A stretch of DNA of 64,000 nucleotides, from the NCBI RefSeq assembly GCF_900129095.1, contig NZ_FQVA01000003.1, positions 334,166 to 398,165 on the forward strand, given 5' to 3'. Positions 19,766 through 29,326 of this stretch are shown here, piece after piece; position 1 is the stretch's first letter, and the number at the start of each line of letters is the position of its first letter. The position numbers were made by a program, and so were the translations under genes. This stretch comes from Microbulbifer donghaiensis. Lineage in GTDB: Bacteria; Pseudomonadota; Gammaproteobacteria; Pseudomonadales; Cellvibrionaceae. The notes beneath the pieces were generated by a model, which saw only the letters and a list, made by a program, of their open reading frames with translations, did no database searches and was not told the DNA's origin.

Positions 19766-22417
19766 ATGACCGAAAAAGCCCGCAATCGCCTGCTTTCATT
19801 GCTCTGGCTTGGCCTCGCCGGGGCCGCAGCTGCAGCCATGGCCTTTGCCAGCATCTATCTCTACCTGAAGCCCGGCCTGCCGTCGGTCGACAGTCTGCGC
19901 GACATACGGCTACAGACCCCGCTGCGGGTCTACTCGCGGGATATGAAGCTGATCGGGGAGTTCGGTGAGAAACGGCGGAACCCCATCACCATTGAACAGA
20001 CGCCGGAGCAGTTTATCAAGGCCGTGCTGGCCGCCGAAGACGCGGGATTCTACTCCCATAACGGCGTTTCGATTAAAGGGCTAATGAGAGCTGCCTCACA
20101 ATTACTGCAAAGCGGCTCTATCCAGTCCGGTGGCAGCACCCTGACCATGCAGGTGGCGCGCAACTTCTTTCTGAGCCGCGAGCAGCGTTTCGTACGCAAG
20201 TTCAACGAGATTTTGCTGTCGCTGCAGATTGAGCAAGAGCTCTCGAAAGACGACATTCTCGAACTCTATATCAACAAGATATTCCTCGGTAATCGCGCTT
20301 ACGGATTTCAGGCCGCCGCGCACGTCTATTACGGCCGCGACATCAATGAGCTGAATCTGGCGCAATGGGCGATGATGGCCGGCCTGCCGAAGGCACCGTC
20401 CACGTACAACCCGCTTGCCAACCCTACCCGCGCACTGGTCCGCCGGAACTGGATCCTGAAACGCATGCTGGAGCTGGGCTATATCGACCAGGACGAGTAC
20501 AAGAATTCTATTACCGCCCCGGTCACAGCCAGCTACCACGGCCGAGATCTCGACCTGGACGCTCCCTATATCGCCGAAATGGCGCGCAAAGAGGCCGTAG
20601 AGCTCTTTGGCGACAGCGCCTACACCGACGGCTACCAGATCATCACGACCGTGGACAGCAAGCTGCAGGACGCGGCACGCAAGGCTCTGCAGCACGGCCT
20701 CGAGACCTACGATGCCCGGCACGGCTATCGCGGTCCCGAGGAGCGCCTGGACCCGCAACTGCTGGAAGACAGCGACCAGCTGGTCGATCTGCTCAATGAA
20801 ATCCCCATTCTCGGTGGGTTGGAGCCCGCCGTGGTGACCGCCGTCGAGGCCCAGCGGTTACAGGTGCAGCTGCGCGATCGGCGCGTCGTCGAGATCGCCT
20901 GGGAAAACGGGCTGGAGTCCATCCGCCCGTATATCTCAGAAAATGCCCGCGGGCCGCGACTGCAGTCCGCCGAGGAGATGTTTGCGCCGGGCGACATAGT
21001 GCGTTTGCGCCGGGTGGAGGTCACCGGTAATGAGACTGCCGCAGACGCGACCGAGGGCCTGGCCGAGAACGCCACACCAGGGCCCGACCCTTTTGCGGAT
21101 CCGGGTGAGGCTAGCGTGGACAGTGCCGATGCCCAGGTACGCGAGGAGTGGCATATTTCCCAGGTACCGGCGGCGCAGGGCGCCCTGGTATCACTGGCCC
21201 CGGAAGACGGCGCTATCCGCGCTCTGGTGGGCGGCTATGACTTCCGCCAGAGTCACTTCAACCGCGTTACCCAGGCGGCTCGCCAGCCCGGCTCCAACTT
21301 CAAGCCGTTTATTTACGCCTCGGCGATCGAAAAGGGCTACACCGCAGCGAGCGTCATCAACGATGCTCCAATCATTTTCGAGGAAACCAACCTGCAGGAC
21401 GTCTGGCGCCCTGAAAACGACGGCGGCACCTTCCTCGGCCCGACCCGGCTGCGGGAAGCCCTGTACAAGTCACGCAACATGGTCTCCATTCGCCTGCTGC
21501 AGGCCCTGGGCATCGATTATGCGCTCGGTTTTACAGAGCATTTCGGCTTCGAGCGCAGCAAGCTGGCGCGAAACCTGACAATCGCCCTCGGCAGTTCGGC
21601 GCTGACGCCACTGGAAATGGTGCGCGGATACGCCGCATTTGCCAACGGCGGCTTCCGCGTCGAGCCCTACCTGGTCGACAGGGTGCTGGACGTGTACGGC
21701 GAGCCCGTCTACCAGGCGCTGCCGCTGACGGTTTGTCACGACTGCCCGGAGCCCGGTAGTGAACCGCTCAGCCGCGAACCGCTGGATCTGGCGGATCTGC
21801 AAATGGAGGCAAGCGCGATGGAGCCGGGCGAAGAACCGGTGGAGCTGCGCACCCTGGCTGTGGGCCCCCTGGATGATACCGCCGAACAGGCGCGCCCGCG
21901 CGCGCCGCGCGCCATGTCGGCCCAGACCGCCTATATCATGGACTCCATGCTGAAGGACGTGATCAAGAAGGGCACCGGCCGCAAGGCGCTCGCCATGAAG
22001 CGTGGCGATATCGCCGGCAAGACCGGCACCACCAACGGCCCGCGGGACGCCTGGTTCTCGGGCTACAGTCCCTATTTGGCCACCAGTGCCTGGGTGGGTT
22101 TCGACAGTAACGGGGAACTCGGCAAGAACGAGTACGGCGGCTCCGCGGCACTGCCGATCTGGATCGATTTCATGACTACCGCACTGGAAGGCCTACCCGA
22201 GCGCCACCTGGCGCAGCCGGACGATATCGTGACCGTGCGCATCAACCCGCGTACCGGGCTGCGGACATCCAGCGGCGGTATGTTTGAGATTTTCCGGGCA
22301 AACCAGGTGCCAGGTCGCGGGACATACAGCTCCTATCAGCCGGCCTACTCTGACGACAGAGGCGACACGCCGCAGGACGACCAGTCAAACGAATCCCTGC
22401 CGGAAGAGTTGTTCTGA
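19766..22417 (+). CDS. mrcA: Penicillin-binding protein 1A (bifunctional)
   Basis: Polymerises and cross-links peptidoglycan at the inner membrane. The 883 residues comprise one membrane anchor (about 10-33), a GT51 glycosyltransferase domain (about 55-230, catalytic Glu in AAEDAGFYSHNG), an OB-like insert and a transpeptidase domain. The latter has SNFK (the SxxK motif, about residue 510), SRN (about 570) and KTGTTNG (about 751). Two acidic, low-complexity inserts (about 425-460 and 660-716) interrupt the OB and transpeptidase regions. Its place opposite pilM matches ponA of Pseudomonas. Confidence 0.97.
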   Translation: MTEKARNRLLSLLWLGLAGAAAAAMAFASIYLYLKPGLPSVDSLRDIRLQTPLRVYSRDMKLIGEFGEKRRNPITIEQTPEQFIKAVLAAEDAGFYSHNGVSIKGLMRAASQLLQSGSIQSGGSTLTMQVARNFFLSREQRFVRKFNEILLSLQIEQELSKDDILELYINKIFLGNRAYGFQAAAHVYYGRDINELNLAQWAMMAGLPKAPSTYNPLANPTRALVRRNWILKRMLELGYIDQDEYKNSITAPVTASYHGRDLDLDAPYIAEMARKEAVELFGDSAYTDGYQIITTVDSKLQDAARKALQHGLETYDARHGYRGPEERLDPQLLEDSDQLVDLLNEIPILGGLEPAVVTAVEAQRLQVQLRDRRVVEIAWENGLESIRPYISENARGPRLQSAEEMFAPGDIVRLRRVEVTGNETAADATEGLAENATPGPDPFADPGEASVDSADAQVREEWHISQVPAAQGALVSLAPEDGAIRALVGGYDFRQSHFNRVTQAARQPGSNFKPFIYASAIEKGYTAASVINDAPIIFEETNLQDVWRPENDGGTFLGPTRLREALYKSRNMVSIRLLQALGIDYALGFTEHFGFERSKLARNLTIALGSSALTPLEMVRGYAAFANGGFRVEPYLVDRVLDVYGEPVYQALPLTVCHDCPEPGSEPLSREPLDLADLQMEASAMEPGEEPVELRTLAVGPLDDTAEQARPRAPRAMSAQTAYIMDSMLKDVIKKGTGRKALAMKRGDIAGKTGTTNGPRDAWFSGYSPYLATSAWVGFDSNGELGKNEYGGSAALPIWIDFMTTALEGLPERHLAQPDDIVTVRINPRTGLRTSSGGMFEIFRANQVPGRGTYSSYQPAYSDDRGDTPQDDQSNESLPEELF

Positions 22418-22442
22418 CGCTCTGTCTGCACAATTTGCGACG

Positions 22443-22474
22443 AAAAAAACGGGGCCATTTGGCCCCGTTTTTTT
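22443..22474. terminator. Bidirectional intrinsic terminator
   Basis: A perfect CGGGGCC/GGCCCCG stem with a four-base loop is flanked by seven A and seven T. It lies between the convergent mrcA and chpC genes and would end both transcripts. Confidence 0.93.
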
Positions 22475-22516
22475 CGGTCTTTATCGGCGCTCACCGCCGC
22501 CGGCAAGTACAGGTAA

Positions 22517-22999
22517 CTAGCGCTGACTGCGGTATTCGAGACAGGCCCGCTCGAGTTCGGACAAATCGGGAATGACGGCCTCCTCTCCGGAAAGCGCCAC
22601 ATGCATCAACTCGCCCTGCTGACAGGCCTGGGAGCGCTCGCTGAGCTCATCCGGCGTGACACGCACCAAGCGCGGGGTGCCCTGCAATACCAGGGCGAAG
22701 AACGGCAAGTCCCCCTGGGGATTACCGCTGCTGAGGACAGCGATGCGTCCGGACTCACTGGTGACAGTCAATGGCTGGCCTCGCATGACTTCATACGACA
22801 ACAGCGGCAAACGCTGTTCCCGCCAGTTCAGCTCACCCAGGTACCAGGGCGGCGCATCGTAAGCGGCCACCGGCGTCTGTATTGCAATCACCTCAGACAG
22901 GGTGTCCACCGGCACCAGCAACTGGCCATCCGCCAAAGGCAGCAGCAGGCTGCTGACTTCCCGCGGGACATCTACTGGCAGTGCTTCGAGTCCACTCAT
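22517..22999 (-). CDS. chpC: CheW-like protein of the Pil-Chp system (ChpC type)
   Basis: A CheW-fold adaptor that probably links a receptor to the ChpA kinase. The ATG at 22999 has AAGAGA upstream and gives 160 residues; an ATG at 23017 would add six. The fold signature includes the SSLLLPLADGQLLVPVDTLS strands and PPWYLGELNWREQRLPLLS. It is the last gene of the pil-chp operon, 40 bp after chpA. In P. aeruginosa chpB, a methylesterase, lies between chpA and chpC; here it is absent. Confidence 0.87.
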   Translation of the reverse strand: MSGLEALPVDVPREVSSLLLPLADGQLLVPVDTLSEVIAIQTPVAAYDAPPWYLGELNWREQRLPLLSYEVMRGQPLTVTSESGRIAVLSSGNPQGDLPFFALVLQGTPRLVRVTPDELSERSQACQQGELMHVALSGEEAVIPDLSELERACLEYRSQR

Positions 23000-23057
23000 C
23001 GCCAATCTCTTTTGCATTTACAGCCCGCAACAACTTGCCCGGGCACGTTTACTATCA

Positions 23058-26000
23058 CTAGCCGCCGACAGCCGACTCACCGGTATATTCACGGATGGCC
23101 GCCAACAGCACCTCTTCCTGGTAGGGCTTACCGAGGTAGTGGTTCACACCCAGTGACATCGCGTGATCCCGGTGTTTCTTACCGGTACGCGAGGTGATCA
23201 TCACGATCGGGATATCCCGCAGGCGACTGCTGGAACGAATATGACGTGCCACCTCGAAGCCGTCCATGCGCGGCATTTCGATATCCAGCAGAATCAGGTC
23301 GGGAATCTGATCCTGTAATTGGATCACCGCATCCTGGCCGTCTTTGGCCGTAGTGACCAGATAGCCTTCCCGTTCCAGGAAGCGGGACGTCACCTTGCGC
23401 ACGGTGACCGAATCGTCCACCACCATTACCGTCTGCTGGCGCTCCTGCGGCTGCGGCTCCGGGCTGGCCTCCAATTGCAGCACCGGCACTTCCGGGCGCG
23501 CCAATTGGGCGGCCTGGCGGCGCAACAGCGCGTGGGCATCGAGAATCACCACCACGGTGCCATCACCTGTCACCGTCGCGCCGGAAACACCCTGCACACT
23601 GGCAAACTGCGGCCCCAGGCTCTTCACCACGATTTCGCGGCTGCCCATGATCGCATCCACCTGCAGCGCCATCGCGTGGCCCTCGGAGCGCACCAGCAAC
23701 ACCGGTAGCTGCATATCCTCGACACTCAGCTTCGGCTGCGCCTGGGACTGCAACAGCGTGCCAAAGTAACTCACCTGATACGGCTCGCCGGCATATTCGA
23801 AGCGGGCGTCACTGGAGCGGTAGTAGTGCTCCAGCTCAAACGGGCTCAATCGCACGATGCCCTCGATGGTGTTCAGCGGCAGTGCGAACAGGTCCTCACC
23901 GATCTTCACCATCAGTGCGCGGTTGACCGATACCGTAAATGGCAGGCGCACGACAAACTCGGTACCGAGACCCGCCTGCGAATTGATATGTACGGAGCCG
24001 CCGATCTGCTTAATCTCGGCAGACACCACGTCCATACCGACACCGCGGCCGGAAATCTGCGTGACCTTGTCTGCGGTACTGAACCCCGCCTGCAGGATGA
24101 ACTGCATAATCTCGTTGTTGGAGAGTTCGGCGTCCGGGCGCATCAGGCCATTCTCAATTGCCTTCTCGCGCACTCTCATCAGATTGATACCGGCGCCATC
24201 ATCACTGATATTGAGCACTACCTCGCTGCCCTCGCGCGCCAGCACCACATTGATGCGGCCGCGCTCCGGTTTGCCGGCAGCGATACGCTCGGCGGGCATC
24301 TCGATACCGTGGTCCACCGCGTTGCGCAACATATGCTCCAGTGGCGCCACCATCCGTTCGAGCATGGATCTGTCCAGCTCGCCCTCGACATTGGAGAACA
24401 CCAGATCAACCTGCTTGCCCAGCTCAGCGCTTACCTGGCGCACGATGCGGCGCAAGCGCGGTACGAGACGGGAGAAGGGCACCATGCGGCTGCGCATCAG
24501 GCCTTCCTGCAGCTCGGTATTTACCCGCGACTGCTGCAACAACAGCGTCTCGGTATCCCGAGTCTTGTTACCGAGGGTGGAGCGCAGTTCCATCAAGTCA
24601 GAAGTCGACTCCAGCAATGAGCGGGACAGCTGCTGCAGGGACGAGTAACGGTCCATCTCCAGCGGATCGAAGGAGTCCTCCTGCTCCGCGAGCTGTTCCT
24701 GGCGGAACAGGATCTGGGCCTCTGTTTCCGCATCCAACCGGCGCAGCTGCTCATTCAAACGATGTAGCGTCGCATCCATTTCATCGAGTGCGAAGCCGAA
24801 CTCACTTACCTGTTCCTCGAGGCGGCCACGGGAGATCGAAGTCTCGCCGGCGAGGTTTACCAGTTCCTCGAGCAGCTCGGCCGCCACCCGCACCATTTCC
24901 TGGGGCTGGCCCCTTGCAGGGCCGGCGGAATCACGCGCACCGACGCGGTTGTCCTTGCGAATAAACGGCAGCACATTGCTGCCCGCTTCCGTGGCAGGAG
25001 TGGCCTGAACCGGTTCCGGCAGCTGGGCGGCGGACTCAAAGTCGGGTTCGCCGCTATCCTCGGCCTCATCCCGTACGGACAGCTCTTCCGTCACCAGCTC
25101 AAATTCGGCATCGGCACCGAATTCTGCAGTCGTCGGCAGGTCCCGCGACTCGATACCGTAGTCCACCGGATTGGCATCTTCGGCCAGCTGCTCGTCTGCC
25201 CAGTGCGCACTGAGGAGCTGTGTAAACGCCTCGAGCTGGTCGCCGCTCATCCAGGCCCGCACCGTCTCGACGCCACCGGCAATGCGATCGTAAATCGCGT
25301 GGGCGTCGGCAAAAAATTCTGCCGATGGCTGTGCGCTACCCTGCATTCCCTCGATCACCGTTTCGAAACGGTGCGCCACTTCACCCAGCCCCATAAGGCC
25401 GGCCATCCGGGCACCGCCCTTGAAGGTGTGCAGAACCCGCTTCAGGGCCTCCGCCTGACTGCGGTCGTCGGGAGCCTGCTCCCAGGTCTGGATCAACTCT
25501 TCCAGCTCGTCGGTCAGGTCACCGGCCTCCTCCATAAACACATCGACCACGTCCGGATCGATATCCGCCAGGAGTTTCTGCAGGTCAACATCACCGGAAG
25601 CAACCGTTGCGGCTTCGGCAAACTCGTCCGGCGAGGCCTCGGCAACCACCTCGGATATCGCCGGCACATCAATCCAGTCGGCCGCAACGTCTGCCGTGAT
25701 TTCTTCCGGAGTTTCGGCGGCCGGCAGTTCGATCCCGGCGTGCTGCTCAGCCTGCACCAGCTCACCAAAGCTGAGCGCGCCGAAGTGAGATTCCTCCGCG
25801 CCACCGGGTTCCACCGCATTCTCGTCGGTAGTTGGCAGGTCGGCACTGTCTATACCGAGTTCGGACCAGTCGTAATCGTCCTCCTCGCTCGGGGCGCTCT
25901 CCCCCTGTGCCAGATAGCGCAGCGCTTCGCCGACAGCTTCACTGACCTCGGGCAGGTCCTGGGCCGCCGCGACAGCGTCGACAAGGTCGAGCAATTCGTT

Positions 26001-29000
26001 GTGGCCCTGCTCCAGCGCAGCCCACAGTGCGGGCTCTTCTTCGAGCGAGCCGTCAATTACCCTGCGATAGACATCGAACAGCAGTTGCGACAATTCAGCC
26101 AGCGTCGGCAGTTGCGCGCGGCTGGCCGCCTCCTGAAGCACATGCAGTTCCTCGGCCACCGGCATCAGCAACGATTTGTCACCCGGTTGCGCGCGCCACT
26201 GGCTGAGCATCTGATCCGCGTCCAGCAACACCTTCATGCCGTCCGCCATGATCACTGCCAACAGCGCTGGATCGACCGCCCTGGGTTCGTTGGCCTCGCG
26301 CTCGCGGATCAGGTGGCCGACGGCACGCTCTTGGAGTTCCGCGACGCGGGCGAGGAACTGTTCGGATTTTTCGATCGCCAGCTCGTCGCCGGCCCGGATC
26401 TGCTGCAGTACTTCGCGCACATAATCAGCCGCATCGCTGATCAGTTCGTAGATATCTGCATCAATCGGCACTTGATAAGTGCGCAGTTCCTTGGCGAAGC
26501 GCTCCAGTGGCGTCACCAGTTGCGCCACCACGGTAACTTCCGCCATATGCGCGGAGCCTTTCAGGGTGTGCAATGCGCGGTGCAATGGATCCGAGGGCAC
26601 ACCGTACAGCGGCGCCGCGGCGCGCATGTCGGCGAGGAACTCTTCTACCGTCGCCAGGTGGGTTTCCGCTTCCTGCGCGAAGATTTCCCACAGCTGATCG
26701 TTGTCTTCGCCCTCGAAAACCTCTTCCGGTTCTGCCGGTGCGACTGCCAGAGTATCCGTCTTGGATTCGGCCATCAGTTCCGCAGGCACCTCACCGCGGG
26801 ACAGCTGCTGAGCCCAATCTTGCAGCTGCGCCGTTCTTTCCGGGTCCGGGTCGCCTGTGCGCAGACGGAAGCCTTCAATCATGGACGGCAGTTTTTGCCG
26901 CACCTGTTCGACCAGTTCAGCATGCGCGCGCTGGGGTTTGACGGTCTCGTCGAGCACCCGGTTGAGCATGTTTTCCACGGCCCAGGCAAGCTCGCCGACT
27001 TCGAGTGCCTCGACCATTCGGCCTGAACCCTTCAGGGTATGGAAGCCGCGCCGGAATTCTGTCAACGCTTCCTGATTGGCAAAGTTGGCAGCCCACTCGG
27101 GGAAGTATTGGCCGATGGTTTCAAGAACCTCTTCCGCCTCCTCGAGAAAAATCTCGATGATCTCGTCATCAATCAGGCTGTCGTCGTCTTCGACGATGGT
27201 CGGCTCGGAGAGCTCTCCGACTGCCGCCACCGGCTCACTTTCTGGCACTTCGGATTCAGTGCTCGGCGCTTCCGCCTCGGCATCGTCTGTGCGAGCAGTA
27301 GCGACCGCGCTGGACGCCGCCAATTCGGCCACGTCAAACCAGCTGTCTTCTTCGGAAGGCGCTACCGGCTGGCTGCCGGCTGGCGTAGCAGTCTCTTCCT
27401 CGTCGGCAATACCGCCATCCAGAGTAAAACCATCCAGGACTGCCGCTTCATCCGCGGCACTGTAGCCGGGGCGGTCGTCGCCCGCGGAGCCATCGGCAGC
27501 TGTGGCAGCCGCCACCAGGCTCTCGTCGGTGACCGCGAATCCCAGGGTGGCGACACTGTCCTCGGCCAGCGCCAACAACATATCGGCATCTTCGATACCG
27601 TCGGCACGGCGCTCCAGGTAATACTCGACACTGGTAATGGCATCGGCCAGGGTATCCAGCAGCTTCCATTCCGGCTGCTCGGCCGCATCGATCAACTGCT
27701 CGGAGATATAGCGCCTGCAGGCCCCGACGATTTCACTGGCGCGGCTGTAACCGACCATTTCCAAGCCACCGCAGACTTCCTGCAGCCGCTCCGGAACCCG
27801 GTTCAGGTAACTGACATCCCAGTGGCTGGCGATGTACTCCACCACCGCCTCTTTCACGGACTCCAGCCCCAGGCGCGCCTCACGTAAAACCGTATCGGTC
27901 GCATCGCCCATCAGCGGCTGGTCGCTGTCCACCGCCTTGTTGCGCGTCACGCTGGCGGCCAGTGCGGAATCCAGCTGGACCAGCTCTCCCGCCGCAACCA
28001 TCAGCAGCTCGTCGACGTCGCCGCCGCGGGCCGCATCGCGCAGACATTCATAGATGCCGCGGGCGCGACCGCGCTGGCTTTCCAGACCGAGTACGCCGAG
28101 GGTATCCGCCAACCGCTTGGCAATGGCGGCGGTATCGGACAGCGGCGCCCGTTCTGCACCGGCAGTGCCCGGCTCGAGCGCATCGCGCACCAACTGCAAT
28201 TCCTCGCGCAGCGCCACCACGGCCGTGCCCAGCGCTTCGGGGCCCATAGCCAGTGCATCTTCGGTATCCGGTCGTGGAGTACCCGGTACCGCCCTGTCGA
28301 GTGCAAACTGCTGATAAAGGGACTGGCAGCGGGCTCCGCTGGGGCCGGCGAGATATACATAGAAAAGCAGGTTGCGCACCAGGTTGCGATCCAGCCCGGC
28401 GTCCAGCACTTTGGCGCCGCGCCCCTGCAACAGGCGGAACTCCACATCGACGCGACGCAACAGCTGGCGCAGTGCCGGCAGGACGCTGATACGGTGCTCG
28501 CCGATAGCCTCGAAGAGGCCAAGCAGAATCTGCCACAACGGCTGACGTACGCTGCCGCTGTACAGCAGCGACATCTTTTCAGTCACCTTGACCAGGTAGG
28601 CCAGACTTTCACCGCTGTTGACATCGCGAATCAGGCCAGCGCCCGCGACGTGGTACATCTTACGCAGCTTGCCGACCAGATCCTGCAGCTTGGCATTGTC
28701 GGCGGTCAGCGGTTGGCGCTTGCCGTTGGCGATAGTCAGCGGAGAAAGATCCGGGGAAAAAAGCGCGCCCTCGGTGATCAGTCGCTCACGGCGAACCGCG
28801 CGAAGGTCGTTTAGCAGGGGCAGCAGCAGCACCGCATTGTCGCGGCGCTGGAACGAGACTTTTTCCAGATACAGCGGCAGCTCGAGCAGAGCGCGCATGA
28901 GGAATTCACGGGTTTCGTCACTGTTCTCGACTTCACCGCTGGCCAGTGCCTGCACTAGCTGCTCCATCTCCTCTGCGAGCATGGCGGCGCCCGTGAGCTC

Positions 29001-29180
29001 GGCCATATGCAGGCTGCCGTGTACCTGGTGGATCAATTCCAGGCAGCTCTTCAACGGTGCCGTGTCCGCGGCGGAATCTGAGGCGAAGGTTTCCAGCAGC
29101 TGACGCGCCTGCGCCAGCGTCTCGTTGATTTCGCCCGTAAGCCAGTCCAGGGCCAGGAAGTTCGGATTGTCGTGACTCAC
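23058..29180 (-). CDS. chpA: Chemotaxis hybrid histidine kinase ChpA
   Basis: The kinase of the pathway that controls twitching and pilus-linked surface sensing. Its 2040 residues compare with about 2470 in P. aeruginosa. In order: an N-terminal Hpt-like helix bundle (H54 in IHQVHGSLHMAEL), a long variable region, three canonical Hpt domains (HTLKGSGRM near 713, HTLKGSAHM near 870, HTFKGGARM near 1250) and one degenerate Hpt (LHVLQEAA near 1013). Then come the dimerisation and HATPase domains (RNAVDHGIE near 1620), a CheW domain and a C-terminal receiver (LLDIEMPRMDGF near 1963). Acidic Ala/Glu linkers separate the domains. The start is GTG with GAGGA upstream. Confidence 0.96.
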   Translation of the reverse strand: MSHDNPNFLALDWLTGEINETLAQARQLLETFASDSAADTAPLKSCLELIHQVHGSLHMAELTGAAMLAEEMEQLVQALASGEVENSDETREFLMRALLELPLYLEKVSFQRRDNAVLLLPLLNDLRAVRRERLITEGALFSPDLSPLTIANGKRQPLTADNAKLQDLVGKLRKMYHVAGAGLIRDVNSGESLAYLVKVTEKMSLLYSGSVRQPLWQILLGLFEAIGEHRISVLPALRQLLRRVDVEFRLLQGRGAKVLDAGLDRNLVRNLLFYVYLAGPSGARCQSLYQQFALDRAVPGTPRPDTEDALAMGPEALGTAVVALREELQLVRDALEPGTAGAERAPLSDTAAIAKRLADTLGVLGLESQRGRARGIYECLRDAARGGDVDELLMVAAGELVQLDSALAASVTRNKAVDSDQPLMGDATDTVLREARLGLESVKEAVVEYIASHWDVSYLNRVPERLQEVCGGLEMVGYSRASEIVGACRRYISEQLIDAAEQPEWKLLDTLADAITSVEYYLERRADGIEDADMLLALAEDSVATLGFAVTDESLVAAATAADGSAGDDRPGYSAADEAAVLDGFTLDGGIADEEETATPAGSQPVAPSEEDSWFDVAELAASSAVATARTDDAEAEAPSTESEVPESEPVAAVGELSEPTIVEDDDSLIDDEIIEIFLEEAEEVLETIGQYFPEWAANFANQEALTEFRRGFHTLKGSGRMVEALEVGELAWAVENMLNRVLDETVKPQRAHAELVEQVRQKLPSMIEGFRLRTGDPDPERTAQLQDWAQQLSRGEVPAELMAESKTDTLAVAPAEPEEVFEGEDNDQLWEIFAQEAETHLATVEEFLADMRAAAPLYGVPSDPLHRALHTLKGSAHMAEVTVVAQLVTPLERFAKELRTYQVPIDADIYELISDAADYVREVLQQIRAGDELAIEKSEQFLARVAELQERAVGHLIREREANEPRAVDPALLAVIMADGMKVLLDADQMLSQWRAQPGDKSLLMPVAEELHVLQEAASRAQLPTLAELSQLLFDVYRRVIDGSLEEEPALWAALEQGHNELLDLVDAVAAAQDLPEVSEAVGEALRYLAQGESAPSEEDDYDWSELGIDSADLPTTDENAVEPGGAEESHFGALSFGELVQAEQHAGIELPAAETPEEITADVAADWIDVPAISEVVAEASPDEFAEAATVASGDVDLQKLLADIDPDVVDVFMEEAGDLTDELEELIQTWEQAPDDRSQAEALKRVLHTFKGGARMAGLMGLGEVAHRFETVIEGMQGSAQPSAEFFADAHAIYDRIAGGVETVRAWMSGDQLEAFTQLLSAHWADEQLAEDANPVDYGIESRDLPTTAEFGADAEFELVTEELSVRDEAEDSGEPDFESAAQLPEPVQATPATEAGSNVLPFIRKDNRVGARDSAGPARGQPQEMVRVAAELLEELVNLAGETSISRGRLEEQVSEFGFALDEMDATLHRLNEQLRRLDAETEAQILFRQEQLAEQEDSFDPLEMDRYSSLQQLSRSLLESTSDLMELRSTLGNKTRDTETLLLQQSRVNTELQEGLMRSRMVPFSRLVPRLRRIVRQVSAELGKQVDLVFSNVEGELDRSMLERMVAPLEHMLRNAVDHGIEMPAERIAAGKPERGRINVVLAREGSEVVLNISDDGAGINLMRVREKAIENGLMRPDAELSNNEIMQFILQAGFSTADKVTQISGRGVGMDVVSAEIKQIGGSVHINSQAGLGTEFVVRLPFTVSVNRALMVKIGEDLFALPLNTIEGIVRLSPFELEHYYRSSDARFEYAGEPYQVSYFGTLLQSQAQPKLSVEDMQLPVLLVRSEGHAMALQVDAIMGSREIVVKSLGPQFASVQGVSGATVTGDGTVVVILDAHALLRRQAAQLARPEVPVLQLEASPEPQPQERQQTVMVVDDSVTVRKVTSRFLEREGYLVTTAKDGQDAVIQLQDQIPDLILLDIEMPRMDGFEVARHIRSSSRLRDIPIVMITSRTGKKHRDHAMSLGVNHYLGKPYQEEVLLAAIREYTGESAVGG

Positions 29181-29326
29181 GCCAAGTCCTCAGTAATTCA
29201 CTCTGTACGCGGGCACAATACTCCCGGTGCGGCTTTGTATTCCGCCAGATCCGGAAGGTACTCCGTGCGCCGTCATCAGCCCGGTATCACGCCGTTCGCA
29301 CCGGGCATCGAACACGCTTGCGCGGA

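Noticed and set aside
22443-22474. Hairpin after mrcA as a novel element
   Set aside because: It has all features of an ordinary bidirectional intrinsic terminator between convergent genes.
23826-27887. Long plus-strand open frames opposite chpA (up to 607 codons)
   Set aside because: Shadow of the ChpA codon pattern; no start signals or recognisable domains.
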